DNA of 64,000 bases from Pseudoscleropodium purum (GCA_963969395.1 OZ017797.1:11842001-11906000), one strand, 5' to 3'; positions 1 to 11,205 are shown, counted from the first letter of the stretch. Numbers and translations: made by a program. The notes: generated by a model from the sequence alone, not told the origin.

Positions 1-161
1 CATTTTATTAATAATTACTGATTCAATATATTGAGTGAGCTAGACTAATTGTTTGTTCTCTCTCTTTGTTTTCATGAGAAAAGAAAAGAAAAACCTTCTG
101 TTTTCACCATCATTTTCCAAAGAAAACAACTCTGTTTCTGACTTTGTCTAAGCTAAGCTTA
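1..161 (+). repeat. 5' module of gene unit 1, outer part
   Basis: This stretch matches 45955-46062, which lies upstream of the intact family gene at 47498. Both contain a run of gtttgttctctctttg, then a gttttcatga stretch and a cattttccaaaggaaa-like stretch in the same order. It is therefore the outer edge of the duplicated unit and is interrupted at 162 by a MITE. No coding sequence is visible. Confidence 0.7.
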
Positions 162-573
162 AGGTAGGAGACTCAAACTTTGTTTGGGCATTTACAATCG
201 CCCGTATAAATGGCATTGGAATGGATTGAAGGTGGTTCTTAAATTGACCTCCTAGTCATTGAAAAAATCAAAGAAAAAATATTAGTCATTATTGCGAGAG
301 CCAATTAGTCTCCTTGCTTTTCCCATTTCTCTTTAGAAGTTGCAATGAACACTTTATGAAAGACCTAGGATCATAAATAGGGACCTAATACACTTGTCGT
401 TTGAAAATTCATAACTAAATCAGGAATAATCCAAAAAATATGAAACAACTTGGATTAGATGCCAATTCCTCTTGTCTTTCAAGGAAATTTTTACTGAAAA
501 TTATTTTGAGAAGTTTCACCTGCCCAAAATTCAGTTCCAGTGCTTAAGTGGTCGACATATGAGCCTCCTACCT
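162..573 (+). mobile_element. MITE-A copy 1 (TA target duplication)
   Basis: A 412-bp element bounded by AGGTAGGAGACTC on the left and GAGCCTCCTACCT on the right, which are inverted repeats of each other with one mismatch. TA flanks both ends (160-161 and 574-575). The duplicated unit at 46610 has an uninterrupted cttattcactttcc sequence where this element sits, giving an empty site. It carries no coding capacity. A TA duplication suggests a Tc1/mariner (Stowaway-like) origin, but the terminal sequence is not the classical Stowaway one. An inverted second copy is at 1639-2057. Confidence 0.8.
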
Positions 574-575
574 TA

Positions 576-929
576 TTCACTTTCCACCTGAAATGTGTCA
601 CTCGAATCTTGTGGTCAGACATCCAGAGTACGAGTAACTTATCTCCTATTGACTGAGCGCCTGTTCCCATTTCCCAGCATCAGTGGTGTTTCATTGTCAC
701 CTTCAAATTTTCATCCAACGCAGCCTACTCTTTCAACGATATTCTGCCAGAGGACAGTCACGTACGCTCACGCATGTTTAACTGCGGCATTAAATTTCGA
801 GCTCCTGGCTCTTGTCATGCTAGACGATGGGTTCTATTTTGTAGCTCCCCACGGTAGTATGAACTGGTGTTAACTGGCAGACCCGCGCCGTGAGAAGCTG
901 GTGGTGCTTAGAGGCAATTTGAATTGGGC
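576..929 (+). repeat. Direct repeat X, copy at unit 1
   Basis: Moderately GC-rich sequence closely matching 46612-46980 (for example cagacccgcgccgtgagaa and ttcaacgatattctgccaga in both). More distant relatives lie at about 4145-4640, 28540-29230, 38175-38760, 44105-44300 and 51470-52130. The shared core reads roughly cacctgaaatg-cgtcactcga-tcttg, followed later by atttcgagctcct. Short open frames here are not conserved between copies, so I treat it as non-coding repeat DNA belonging to the duplicated gene unit. Confidence 0.75.
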
Positions 930-933
930 TTAA

Positions 934-1635
934 CCCCTCATCGCCGGAGGGGACGAAATGTGTCCTCACAGACTGGCAGTCACACAGACTGGCAGTCAAC
1001 TTTGAAGCGCCATAACTTTTGCATCCAATTTCCGAATTCAACAAAAATCGTTGGTAAAGTTGTGCATACTAGTCTAGTACTTATGGTAAAAATTTCAGAT
1101 CAATCCAAGACGAATTGAGTTTGTGAGAGCCATTCGAAGTTCACAGGTTCCATTTGGGTTCAGCACACTGCGTTGTAATGGCTGCAACTTTGGGGGCTTG
1201 TATCTTTTTCATAAAATGTTCGTTTTCAATGAAATTTGTCGGGGTTTCTTCCTCTTAAGGTATAATTATTGTGGTGAAAATCCATTTCGCAGACACAATG
1301 ATTCATTTGAATGATATTTTTCGTCACCAAAGTTTTTACCTTCTGGTTTTGAATCACTTTGTAGCTTAAAGTTTTTTCATTTGAGTAGATTTCGAAATCG
1401 AATTTCACCTCCAAATGTGTTTCCAAGAAAATTTCAGCACCTTTTTTCAACACTAAAGCATCATAATCTTTCAATCTATATGGTCAAATGACCCCAAATT
1501 TATTCCACACCATCTACAACATGCACACTACAATATTGTACGGTTAAGATCTTCATAACTGACTCTAATTTTGACTCTTCAGACTTGCAAAGGCAGGCAG
1601 TTTTTAAGCCCGGTTGGACCTCCGGCGATGAGGGG
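934..1635. mobile_element. TTAA-type (piggyBac-like) non-autonomous element, nested
   Basis: A 702-bp element with perfect 17-bp terminal inverted repeats, CCCCTCATCGCCGGAGG at 934-950 and its complement at 1619-1635, flanked by TTAA on both sides (930-933 and 1636-1639). TTAA target duplication with termini starting CCC is the signature of the piggyBac superfamily (established knowledge). No transposase is encoded. It is inserted exactly at the junction between target DNA and MITE-A copy 2, because the TTAA is made of the TA duplication plus the first A of that MITE. It is therefore younger than MITE-A copy 2. Confidence 0.85.
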
Positions 1636-1638
1636 TTA

Positions 1639-2057
1639 AGGTAGGAGGCTCTTAAAGTGTGCATCTAAGGGTTGTTCCACCTTTTTCATGTGGTTTCTTG
1701 AATGGGATTATTTTTAGCTCATTTTTCAGACAAAGAAAATTAGATTCTGATTGTAACCCAAGTTGTTTCATATTTTTTGAGTCATTTTTGAATTACTTAT
1801 GAATTTTTAAACAAGATGAGTCATAGGTCCTTGTTTCTGATCCTAGATCTTATATAAACCATTCACTTGCAACATCTGCAACATCTGAAGAGAAATGGGA
1901 AAAGCAAAGAGAATGATTGGCTCTTGTAAAAATTTAAAAAAAATTTATTGATCCATTCAATGACTGTAGAAGGACCATTTAAAGATCACCTCAAGTCCAT
2001 TACAGGTGAGTCTAATAGACGGTTCTAAATGACCTCCAACATGAGAGCCTCCTACCT
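1639..2057 (-). mobile_element. MITE-A copy 2 (TA target duplication), inverted
   Basis: A 419-bp element with terminal inverted repeats AGGTAGGAGGCTC and GAGCCTCCTACCT and a TA duplication. Its interior is the reverse complement of MITE-A copy 1; both hold the word for tatgaaacaacttgg in opposite senses. The related unit at 46975 reads gggcttagtactgtggcac without interruption, so this is an empty-site-supported insertion. Together with the nested TTAA element it separates repeat X from the proximal upstream region of gene copy 1 by about 1.1 kb. Confidence 0.82.
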
Positions 2058-2059
2058 TA

Positions 2060-2564
2060 GTACTGTGGCACCACTGGAGTTCCTCAATCCTCATCGTTCG
2101 TTAGTGTCTTTGTCGCGGCGGTTCCATGGCCATGGCCTATTTTTCAGTCATCTTAGAATCACAAGTGCGTACATTGTTGCAGCAATACTTCGGTGCGTCC
2201 TATTTTGCAATTGTCACCAGTGGAGTTAGAGGGTCAAGAGTGTTCTGTTTTCTGTCCCGTAAACCGTAGCTCGTCCACTGGGCATTTCGACAGTCTCCCA
2301 TAGGAGATTGAATTGACCGTTGTAGCTAGTATCCTGGATCGAACAGGCCTTCTTACTTTAGATCATTTTCTACCTGATCAGCAGGCTCGATCTCACACGA
2401 AACTTTGCGTTCTTGAAAGTGCATTCTCGTGATAGTCTCCGAGATCGAAAAACTGATCCATGCATGCACGACTGCTAAGACTGACTACTACGTACTAGTG
2501 AGTATCTCTGTCCAGGTTTCTTTTGGATAGCGGTGAGTTTCCCCAATTTCTCCGTTTGTTCTAG
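2060..2564 (+). promoter_or_regulatory. Proximal upstream region of family gene copy 1
   Basis: About 500 bp nearly identical to 46981-47480 upstream of the intact copy 3 (for example gtgcgtacattgttgcagca, ccgtaaaccgtagctcgtcc). A shorter related stretch lies upstream of copy 2 at about 10850-10930. Conservation across three copies suggests the promoter and 5' leader, but no TATA box or initiator could be fixed by eye. A stop codon at 2562-2564 closes the reading frame immediately before the gene remnant. Confidence 0.55.
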
Positions 2565-3335
2565 TTCATTTGTTCTCCGTTTGTCACTTTGCAGTTCGTT
2601 GCAGAGTACCGTAATTGGAGTCAGTACAGGGTGAAGTTGGGCATATTCATCGCCACTCTTGGCCTCACCTTGCCAAATATCATATTCATGGTCATCGATT
2701 GGTGGCAATCTCCGCACTCCAAGATGGCCTTGTTGGTTTTGAACACGTTCAAGTCGATACTTCGAGGTGAAATATATAGACTGTTTAGATGGTTGAAAAG
2801 TGTTGGAATGGGTTTAACTTCTGATGATCTTAATTACTTGCCCATTTCAATTCCCAATAACAGTAGTGATTTCTTCATGACCAAAGAATGCTTTGACCAA
2901 GCTTCAAGATCTACAGGGTTTAAAGTCTTACAAGAAGATGATGACGTGCCCGAAGTTGGATTCCCTTTTCTAGATGCTCCAAGATGTACTGGCTTTATTA
3001 TGGACTATGAAAATGAGACCGTCTTTGTTCATGAGTGTAGGTTCAGTAGGAAATTAAGAGTTCTTTGGACCGAGTTGGACTATGAAAGTTTCTTAAGTGA
3101 TAGTTCATTTAAGTCCAGTTGTATAAGAAGTCGGACTTACGATAATGTGGACGTCTCAACAGCAAATCTGCTAAAGAGTCGATTGATAAAAACATGTGCC
3201 TCTGAAATGCCTATTCTTGAAAAATTTGAATGGAGACGGGAGTGGTGTTATTTTCATGCAACGTCCACTCTTGACTACCTCAACAAAAACCTTGTGCTCA
3301 TAAAGGTTCAAGGAATAACCACTGCAGTGGGCTAG
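2565..3335 (+). pseudogene. Two-TM unknown-family gene copy 1, start codon deleted
   Basis: The frame is open from 2565 to the stop at 3333-3335 and encodes about 249 residues aligned with residue 12 onward of the intact copies (11206 and 47498). Compared with copy 3, a 48-bp stretch holding the ATG and first residues is replaced by 11 bp at about 2570-2580. There is no ATG before the second hydrophobic segment. The first in-frame ATG is at 2688 (in FMVIDWW), which would give a 215-residue product without either membrane segment. The rest is intact and family-like: LNYLPIS, SDFFMTKECF, YENET, FSRKL, a C-terminal REWCYFHATSTLDYL. Either a recent 5'-broken pseudogene, or a copy making a shortened soluble product. 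A pyrimidine-rich ttgcag just upstream of the homology looks like a splice acceptor, but I found no in-frame upstream exon. Confidence 0.7.
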
Positions 3336-4140
3336 TACGTCCTTATTCCAACTTCATTGTCATTGAACTTCGCTTAAGGCCATTGCTTAATAGAGGGTGG
3401 AATGCTTGGAATCAAAAGCAGCTGAACAAGGTGTCGTTGATGCCCTCATGACTACTGCCTAAGTGTTTCCCTTATATTATATCTCTACTTTTATTGCAAT
3501 TCTTTCATTTCTGAATCAAATTCATGACCGAGAACAAGATGCACATTCTCTTCTGGTCTTAATTAGACAACATTCAACCTTGTTGTCGAAGTTGGGCAAT
3601 GAGCACAAGGTCGACTAGGAGCTTAGGGTTATGAAGAATCCATTTGGATGGCTATTATGGAAGATGTAAACTTTTTTAGCATCAAATACAGGCTTTGTAG
3701 AGTATGTGCAAACTTTGTGTTCTTAATAGAACTGTGTTAAAAACCTGTAGTTTCAACTTTGTAATGATTGTTGGTGTGTATTATGAAATACGAGTTTCCT
3801 AAGCAGAGTTCCATGTAGCACATGCTTAGGTTTGATTACTTCTCAAGAACTGATGTCATGTCCTTTGAGCGATGTAGCTCCCCTTGCTTGCATTGTGCTG
3901 GAATGTACATGTGTTCCAAATCCTAAATTCGATGAGTAACAAAAAGGTTTCGATGCTTGAGGGAGTTCGAACACCTGGTTGCCAGCAGTTCCCTTGCTAC
4001 ACTCGTATCCTATCGTTACGGTTGGGGGTGGGTTCTGATGTGATGACAATGCTCTCATTGGGAAATTTGTAAATGCTTTACGTAGTCACGATTGTGAAGG
4101 AGGCATTTAAATTCACATGCATCCATGTCTAACCTCTGTT
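3336..4140 (+). repeat. 3' flank of unit 1
   Basis: Matches the 3' flanks of copies 2, 3 and 4. All contain gaagaatccatttggatgg followed by an aggctttg-ag-tatgtgca-actttgtg stretch, then a gatgt-gctccccttgcttg-like stretch. It probably includes the 3' untranslated region. Open frames on either strand (for example the minus-strand one at 3843-4058) recur as shadows in copy 2 at 12521-12757 but have no independent support. Confidence 0.6.
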
Positions 4141-4144
4141 TCTG

Positions 4145-5640
4145 GTGAGAGTTGAGATGAAATTTTCATCAAGGATTAGGGAGTTCCGAACACTTGGTCA
4201 ATGTAAAGAGCGAATACCATTTCAGTTCCGTCAAGCTTATTATTTTGCACCTGAAATGCACCAGTTGAGTCTTGCGGTCAGAGGCTCAGAGTACCTGCAG
4301 ACCTACGCTCTGGACAATTGTATCTAGCTTCAATGGTGTCTATTTTGTACCCTCAAGATTTCATCGTTTCGACCCGGCCTATTTCGGACGTGTTTGCATA
4401 ACGGACATGTTTGCAACGTCGAATTTCTAGCTCCTCCATGTTAGATAATGCTGTATCTGATGACAAGTTGTTTGCAAAGCACTGGACTACTTGAGGGTTC
4501 TATCTCGAGGCTCATAGGAGGATTATGTTGGCAACCTGTAAATAAATTTCATTGGGCACAACTTCTCGTTATAATTGAGTCAGTCCATCACTGTTTCTGG
4601 GTTTGGGTTTCAAGAGAACCAATCCATGTTGTTTCCTCTTCAAGAGGCTTACATTTTTACATTCCTACACATTGAAAAGCAAATCATCAATTCAACTACC
4701 AAGCTCTTTGGGACAAAATTAGTGGCATTTTTAGGTGCATGTACCTTAATAGGCAAGACGTTGGGAGCATGTAAACTTATGCCACTTAGAGCATCGCCAC
4801 TGTTTCTTCAGAAAGGAGGCACGTAATACCAACTCTACAGGTGTTCAGGTGTTTTTGAATGCTTGACGAACAGCCTGCTCCCCCTTTGCAAGCTTCACCC
4901 TCTTTGGGCCGGCTCACCAAGGCCATCACAGTTCCAACCGGTTCCCTGATATGGCAAGACTCTCTCTCTTTCATGGAAACAAAACAAAGCAAAGCAAGTA
5001 CGATCACTCCGAATTTGCTCCAGAAGGTGCCCTCATTCTCCATCATATTTTATTTTAATACGCTGGAATATCCGCTTTGGAGAGCAGCACTCTAGGGCCC
5101 TCCAATTCTGTGGTCAGGAGTCCTTTTGTAGAGCCCATGGCATTGGAGATCATTGATCGGGCTTCGATAGGGCGCACCACTCGTTGCGGGCTCAGGCAGA
5201 GCTGTTGCGGCCACCGTTTCGGAGAAATAAAGGCGATGCTCCAATGCCAAAGCCGCTTGGTCTACGAAGCTTGATTTGATCATGAAAGACCTCCAGTGTT
5301 TTGTGATAGTTTTGTCCAAAAATTTTCGAAACGCTCTGAGGCACATCGAACTTAGGATGCTCTTATATAAGATGGCTTGACTGCTCGAGGGCTTTTAATA
5401 TCTCTCATAAATTGGTGCAATTCAAAGCGCAAAACTTGTGGCCTGCAATGACAGTGATCCGTCCTCAGAATTCATGTCAGCTTAATACGAATTACCATAG
5501 TTACCTGGAATATCTTGCGGTTGGAACGGAAGGCACCATGCAAAATTTATCGGTTCCCTTCCAAATCTTTGCTGAGGAACAACATTCTACTACTCGTATC
5601 GTGATTGTGTTAATTGAAAAGAGAGTTGGAAGTAGTGTGT
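4145..5640 (+). repeat. Repeat X and distal 3' module of unit 1
   Basis: The first 500 bp are a copy of repeat X. The remainder (4670-5400) matches 39000-39830 and parts of 52470-52580 and 53894-54110, for example aggtgcatgtaccttaatag and cagaaaggaggcac. This shows that the duplicated unit extends at least 2.3 kb past the gene. No conserved protein was found in any frame. Confidence 0.6.
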
Positions 5641-8340
5641 AGTAGTTTTAATTGAAATTACAGATGGGATTGAATTGCAGATGCAATTACTTTTCTGAGT
5701 GAATCACAACAATCATATTGGAAGAGGATCCACTCTGCAACTTTGAGCCTGACACTATTGTTATTTGCGAAGTTCCGTGTCATCCACATTCTGAATCGTG
5801 TAGTTTTTTCAAAAGGCATTGGCCGTGTACAAACAAAACAGTGTTTTTGTTGAAACATTTGTGAAGTTTTTGTTCGACAGTTCTGCACTGCATTTTTTGG
5901 TTTTGCTGGATGTCATTGTCATTCCTTCAAAATCTCTAACAAGATCATAGATTTCTATAGAGTGGGACGGAAAACTATTCACAATGGTGAGGAGGTTTAA
6001 GGAATGTTATGTGTCCACCTACCTCAAATTAGAAACACTTTTCCGAACCATGAGTAAAGGAGTGTCTACGCTTGCAAGGAGGTCAGGTGACCCCTGCTCA
6101 TAGATTGAATGATGTGTGCACTAACCGAGGGCATTGGGCATCAAAATTCGATGGATTTCGTCTGTCCATTGCAAGTGACGCTCTGTCTCCGAAAGCCGAA
6201 TACTAGACTGGCAGGAAGGTGGTGGATTTAGAAAGGCCTGAGTTGTTTCTGCTGGCAGAAGGTCTAAAGAGGAAGGCGAGAAGCCCATGTGAGATGTAGA
6301 CCGGAGTCAGCTGCAGACGGAGTTGAAGCAAAGAAGGCCTCTGCGGGGCTAAATTCTTGCCTACCAAATTTAAGCGCAAGCTTTGGAAAATGAATATATT
6401 TTTTTGCTGTTGTTCACAGCTTCATTTGCATTCTGATTTCAGTGTTGTGTGTTGTATATTCAACTTTGTGATAATAGGTCTTAATGTGTGGGAACTTATT
6501 TCCAAATTTGTTCTTTTAATTCTTGTTGTGGTCATAGTCAAGCAATGTGTAACTTTTTGAATGGACAGTAGTGTGTGGGCATACTGAAGATCATGGCTTG
6601 TGGAATGTAGGCACGGAGGGAAATTGTTGCTCAAAACCAACATTCCTGACGTCGATGTTATGCAGAGGATCTTGATTTTAGTATTCAGCCACTTGCCTTC
6701 AAGGTGGGAGCGATTTCAATTGTTCTGTGGATTAAGTGGAAAGTACGCTCTTAAAAGCTGTATAATATGCTAGTGGGTTCTTTGATACAGTAAAGAAAAA
6801 TGTTTCAGGGTGATGGCAAGAACTATGACTCGCTGATTTTGTTCCATTTTGGTTGTTTTCATGCCTTGTACTAGTACTCTTTAAAATAAGACTTTTTTTT
6901 TTATATATATATATAGAAAATATGGCCAAGGTATACATCTTTAACAAGAAGGTACCTTCTTGGAAAAGCGTAGAAAAATTCTTCAAGTAGGAGAACTAGA
7001 AAAGTGCAAAATCTTAAGAAAATAAGTACTTTGATGTATAAATTTGTAAAAAATAGGAAAAAGAATTAGGAAAGAAACTCAAAGTTGGCCATTTTTGAAA
7101 ACTTGATGGTGAAGAGATTTTACCAAAAGAATGAGCTTTCACCCCTAAAAGTCCAAGGGGTTTGGACAAAACACAAATGTGTTATAAAACATAAGTTCTA
7201 TAACTTTTTTGAAGTTTGCATCAACAAAGAGAATTTGAAGTAGAAAAAGTAGAAAGTATCTATATGGTTGAAATTATAAAAAAATAGTTTTAGATTCCCT
7301 TTAAATGAATTTTGAAGATATAACTTCAAAAATTCACCAAAAATACAATTTCTCTCTTTAACATTTGAATTTTTTTATTGGTCAAAATTGGAGTTTCTAT
7401 TGATTTGTGAAAAAATGCATAAGATTCAGTATTAAGAAAACCAAGACTTTTCCAAAATAGTAAGTTTTTCAACACTAGGGAGATCTAAACTCTTTGTGCT
7501 ATTTCCCTTATAATTTTTTATTGATCATAGCAATCTTAGTTTTGAATATAAATATTGAAAGACAACCCAATCTTTTACCAAAAAATTAAAAAATTGAAAA
7601 AAATCTTTTTTTGCCTAAAAATTTGCCCAAAGTCAAGCAACGACCAAAAAATGGTTGCTTGAGCACTTAGAGGTTAAACTATCTTCAATGTTCAAAAAGT
7701 GCACATGCCAAGAAGCCCTATTTGCAAAAACATGGAGGGCATAAAATAATCCATTTTTAAATTTTTCTTAATAGGAACATGGCAACATGCCCACCTACTA
7801 TGGAAATGGACTATAGAAATTTTAGCTCTAGATCATTCATTTTGGGTACTCAATTTCATAAAGGTCATACTTCAAAAATTACAATGAATTACAAGACCAT
7901 CATGCTAGGTGCAACATAAATTAATTGTAATATGGAAATTCATCAAGTTTTCCATCAAGTCCAAAAATGCAAGACCACATCAAAAAAATTTAAAAGACAT
8001 TGGAGGGAACTCAAAAAATCACTTCCAATCAAGAAAATGTTGCTCCATAAAATTATGTGCAATACTTTCCCTTGCCTATAAAAATTGTTGCTTGAACTTG
8101 TTTGCATTCCAAAGCATTGCTTATAAACATTACAAAGACTTCTAACATCTAGTAGTGGCTAGGTCACACGAAATGAGTGAAGGTCTCTCGACCCACGAAA
8201 GTGTCTCTCTAAATTGTTTAGAACCTTAAGGGCCAAGTCCTTCACATACTATTGTCCATGTATATATTATCATGTATCAATTGACATTGCATTGTAGTTA
8301 ATCGATGAAAATTAGAATGTTGCCACAAAGGAAATTTATA
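5641..8340. other. Intergenic DNA, no gene seen
   Basis: AT-rich beyond about 6350, with a short ttttttttatatatatatata run near 6890. Open frames are short and without recognisable domains. I see no RNA gene and no clear element ends. Confidence 0.5.
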
Positions 8341-8652
8341 CACTATAAGAAAAGGGGGTGTTTTAAGCATGTATTTTGAGTAAAATTTTATTGAATATCT
8401 CCTTAAAGGTCATTACTTATAATCTTATGTCTTGAACTATACTTTAAAACTCACTTAAAACACCCCTTTCTCTTGTAATGAGTTCTAGAAATATAGTCTT
8501 ATAAGCTATAACCTTTTAAGAGATTTTTAGTAAAATTTTGTAATAAATACATGTGTTTTTAGTAAAAATATACTAAAAATCTCCTAAAAAGTTATAACTT
8601 ATAGAAATATATTACTAGAACTATAATTAAAACATCTCATTCTCTTATAGTG
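8341..8652. mobile_element. CACTA-type MITE, composite
   Basis: Starts CACTATAAGAAAAGGGGG and ends CATTCTCTTATAGTG, the CACTA-type terminus typical of En/Spm elements. A second inverted end, ccctttctcttgtaatg, lies inside at about 8463-8479, so this looks like two palindromic MITE units end to end or a rearranged one. The flanking trinucleotides (ata, aca) match at two of three positions. No coding capacity. Confidence 0.6.
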
Positions 8653-9190
8653 ACACTAGTAATACTAGTGATTTTCTTTGTATATTTTGCAACTTTTTGT
8701 TGCATTGCATCTCCATTGCTAACTAGCATAGAATCATTTGGGAAGTTTATGATGTTAGGAGATCAAACGTTAGGATAAGCATCATGGTTGATCAACAACT
8801 TGAGATTTTGAATGACTATGTATGGCTCAAAATCAAAAGGAAGTTACAAATGAGGAAAAGGTTGTAAGTGCTTAATTTTATAGTAAAGAGAGATGCCCAA
8901 TTTAAATGTTACTTTCATTTTCCAGCCCCACAACTTATTCCAAAGACCAATCTTAAACACCACACCCCAACTCCAAATACCAACCCCAACCAACTTGCTA
9001 TTTGTAATTTCAAATTTTCAATCCCATATGTAATCAATATGGAATATTGTCATATTATTGTATTCGTCTTTTATATCCATACAAGTATTTGTCTTTTCTA
9101 TCGGCAATTGTATTTGTATTCATATCCTAGATCAACAACTTGGATCTTCATCCATGGAGTCCTCTGTTAAGATCCAATCCAAGATCCAAT
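8653..9190. other. Spacer, no gene seen
   Basis: AT-rich sequence. The 100-codon plus-strand frame at 8868-9170 has no recognisable motif and a composition that follows the surrounding DNA, so it is not called as a gene. Confidence 0.45.
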
Positions 9191-9410
9191 CAATACAAGA
9201 AACATGAGTGTTTTAAGTGAGTTTTTAAGTAGTCTTAAATAAAAGATTATAAGTAATGACCTTTAAGGAGATTTTCAATAAATATTTACTAGAAATACAT
9301 GTACTTTTTGTAAATATTTGTTGAAAATTTCTTGAAAGGTCATTACCTATAATCTTATATTTAAAAATATACTTAAAAACTCACTTATAACACCCGTGTT
9401 TCTTATAGTG
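9191..9410. mobile_element. CACTA-type palindromic MITE with AAT duplication
   Basis: A 220-bp near-perfect palindrome. The left arm begins CAATACAAGAAACATG and the right arm, read in reverse complement, begins CACTATAAGAAACACG. The arms pair over almost their whole length (about 100 bp each). Flanking trinucleotides are AAT on both sides (9188-9190 and 9411-9413), matching the 3-bp target duplication known for CACTA elements. Its transcript would fold into a long hairpin. Confidence 0.8.
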
Positions 9411-10067
9411 AATGGCCCTCCTTTAATGGTGTTAGAATTTTGAAAAAAAAAAAAAAATAGATGGCATTAAAGGTATTGTTATTGTTATTGTTTTGAACAC
9501 ACATTGGATGGCAAGGGATTTTTAAGGGGGTCGTTTGGCAAGAGTGTGTCGCATCTTTTCAAGAGATAGTCATATGACTTTCCTACATATGAAAAACATC
9601 ATTTTTTCAATTGGCCTCATGATTTGAAGTAATTTTCTTCCACAAGGTATTTTGCATGGTTTCTTGGAATTTTTTTAATCTTCTTTTAAAATGTTTTATG
9701 AAGATATCAACCACCTCAAATCAACTCAATTTGTAAATTTTATTCTTCTAGAATGTAGACTTGCTATTTCCAAACCTATCTACTATATAGATTTTAGTAT
9801 ATATAATCAAATTGATTCATACATTTTAAATGTTGAAATTTAACTAATTAATAGATTTCTAAAATCCAAATCTACCTAAGTTGTAGTTTCATAAGGTCCA
9901 ATAGTTTTGAGATCTTTAAGTTCTTAAAGCTTTTCAAAAAAATTAAATTTAGACTTAGATTTTAAAATTTTATAAATTTCTATGATTTTTTTATTTCTAT
10001 AAATCCTTAAATTTTGTATACAAAATTCAATAAGGTAGAACCACCCATTACTAACTAGTACTCATTG

Positions 10068-10150
10068 CACTACAAGAGAAAGGGGTATTTTAAGTGAGTT
10101 TTTAAAAATACATGTATTTCTAGTCAAATTTTGTTGAAAATCTACTTATA
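10068..10150 (+). mobile_element. CACTA-type MITE left end, partial
   Basis: CACTACAAGAGAAAGGGG followed by tattttaagtgagtttttaa matches the terminus of the elements at 8341 and 9191. A convincing right end is not visible, so this looks like a truncated or diverged third copy. Confidence 0.55.
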
Positions 10151-10614
10151 GGTTGTAAGTGTTTTTGACTCCACCTCTAAAGTAAAATCATGCACATAAG
10201 TTCTAGTGGCAATATTAGTGATTTTCAATGGGGCAAAACTTCATCCACTCTTTATTACTCTGAAAATTGAGCACTTCTGAGAGTATAAATGGATTTGGAA
10301 TCTATAAAAGATTTTTTATTTGATTCTTTCTTTAAAAGATTTTTTTGATAATTCTTTAAGAATATTTTAATTATTCTTCTTTTAAATCTTGTTCCTTGAG
10401 TTAATATGACAAATTTAAAAGATTTTTAGAAAATCTTCCAAGTTTTATGTTGAAATTGTAATTTTATCCCTTAATGAGGTAAAATTACAATTATGTTAAA
10501 TTCTTTAACAAGGGTAATTTATTACTACAAAATCTACCTTGTGATAAGTTGTAAATCTAATTTTATCTATATTCTACGTTTTCCCAAATTCTTTAATTGC
10601 CTTTCAAATAATTT
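10151..10614. other. Spacer, no gene seen
   Basis: AT-rich sequence between the partial MITE and the upstream region of gene copy 2. No coding frame or element end is visible. Confidence 0.4.
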
Positions 10615-11205
10615 TATTACAGATTAGTTTATGATAAATCTCCGACTCAACGGCACTCCATCATCTCCAAGTTGCAAAGAAAGATCCTCGGGAGCAGTAC
10701 TGGAGGAAGCCGGCAACTTTGAAATGGTCTTCCTTTGATCGGGACAACTAAGCTTAGAGCTTCTCACCTTTCGCTTTTGGCCATGGCCTGTTGTCAGTCA
10801 TCGAGGAATTTGCGTCCCTCACACTTGCAAGTGCGGAATTCCAGATTGTTTAGTTTTCTCTCCCGTAAGCTGTAGCTTGTCCACTGGGCGGCGCTTCGAT
10901 ATATAGTCTCCAATAGGAGGTTGAATTCATTCTTGAAGTATCCTGGATCAATCGACTTCAGATCTGTTCCTGTGGCTGTAGATCACCAGGCTTGCGGATC
11001 AAAAGGTCTCGATCATCAGGAACTCTACACGTTTGAAGTTCTTCCACATCTAGATCGATAGTCTCCAAAGAAAGCTGCTGCTGGTTTCACTCGTAATAAG
11101 TCCGATAGAATTGTCTAGCTCTTCTTTGCGTCAAAGTTCTCTTTGGAGGTATTCTAGTGCATTCTACTGATTTCTCCTTTGGTCTAGATAATTAAATTAG
11201 TCGCA
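10615..11205 (+). promoter_or_regulatory. Upstream region of family gene copy 2
   Basis: Base composition rises sharply at about 10630. The stretch around 10845-10930 (ctcccgtaagctgtagcttg, gtccactgggcgg) matches the upstream regions of copies 1 and 3. Part near 10640-10680 (catcatctccaagttgcaa) matches that of copy 4 near 49335. It is the likely promoter and 5' leader. I could not fix a transcription start. Confidence 0.5.

Noticed and set aside
2589..3335. Frame read as beginning with Met at 2589
   Set aside because: The codon at 2589 is TTG, not ATG. Comparison with copy 3 shows the real start has been deleted.
576..4640. Repeat X copies at 576 and 4145 as LTRs of a retrotransposon carrying gene copy 1
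   Set aside because: There is no tRNA primer site, no polypurine tract, no gag or pol, the ends are not TG...CA, and the two copies are far less similar to each other than 576 is to 46612.
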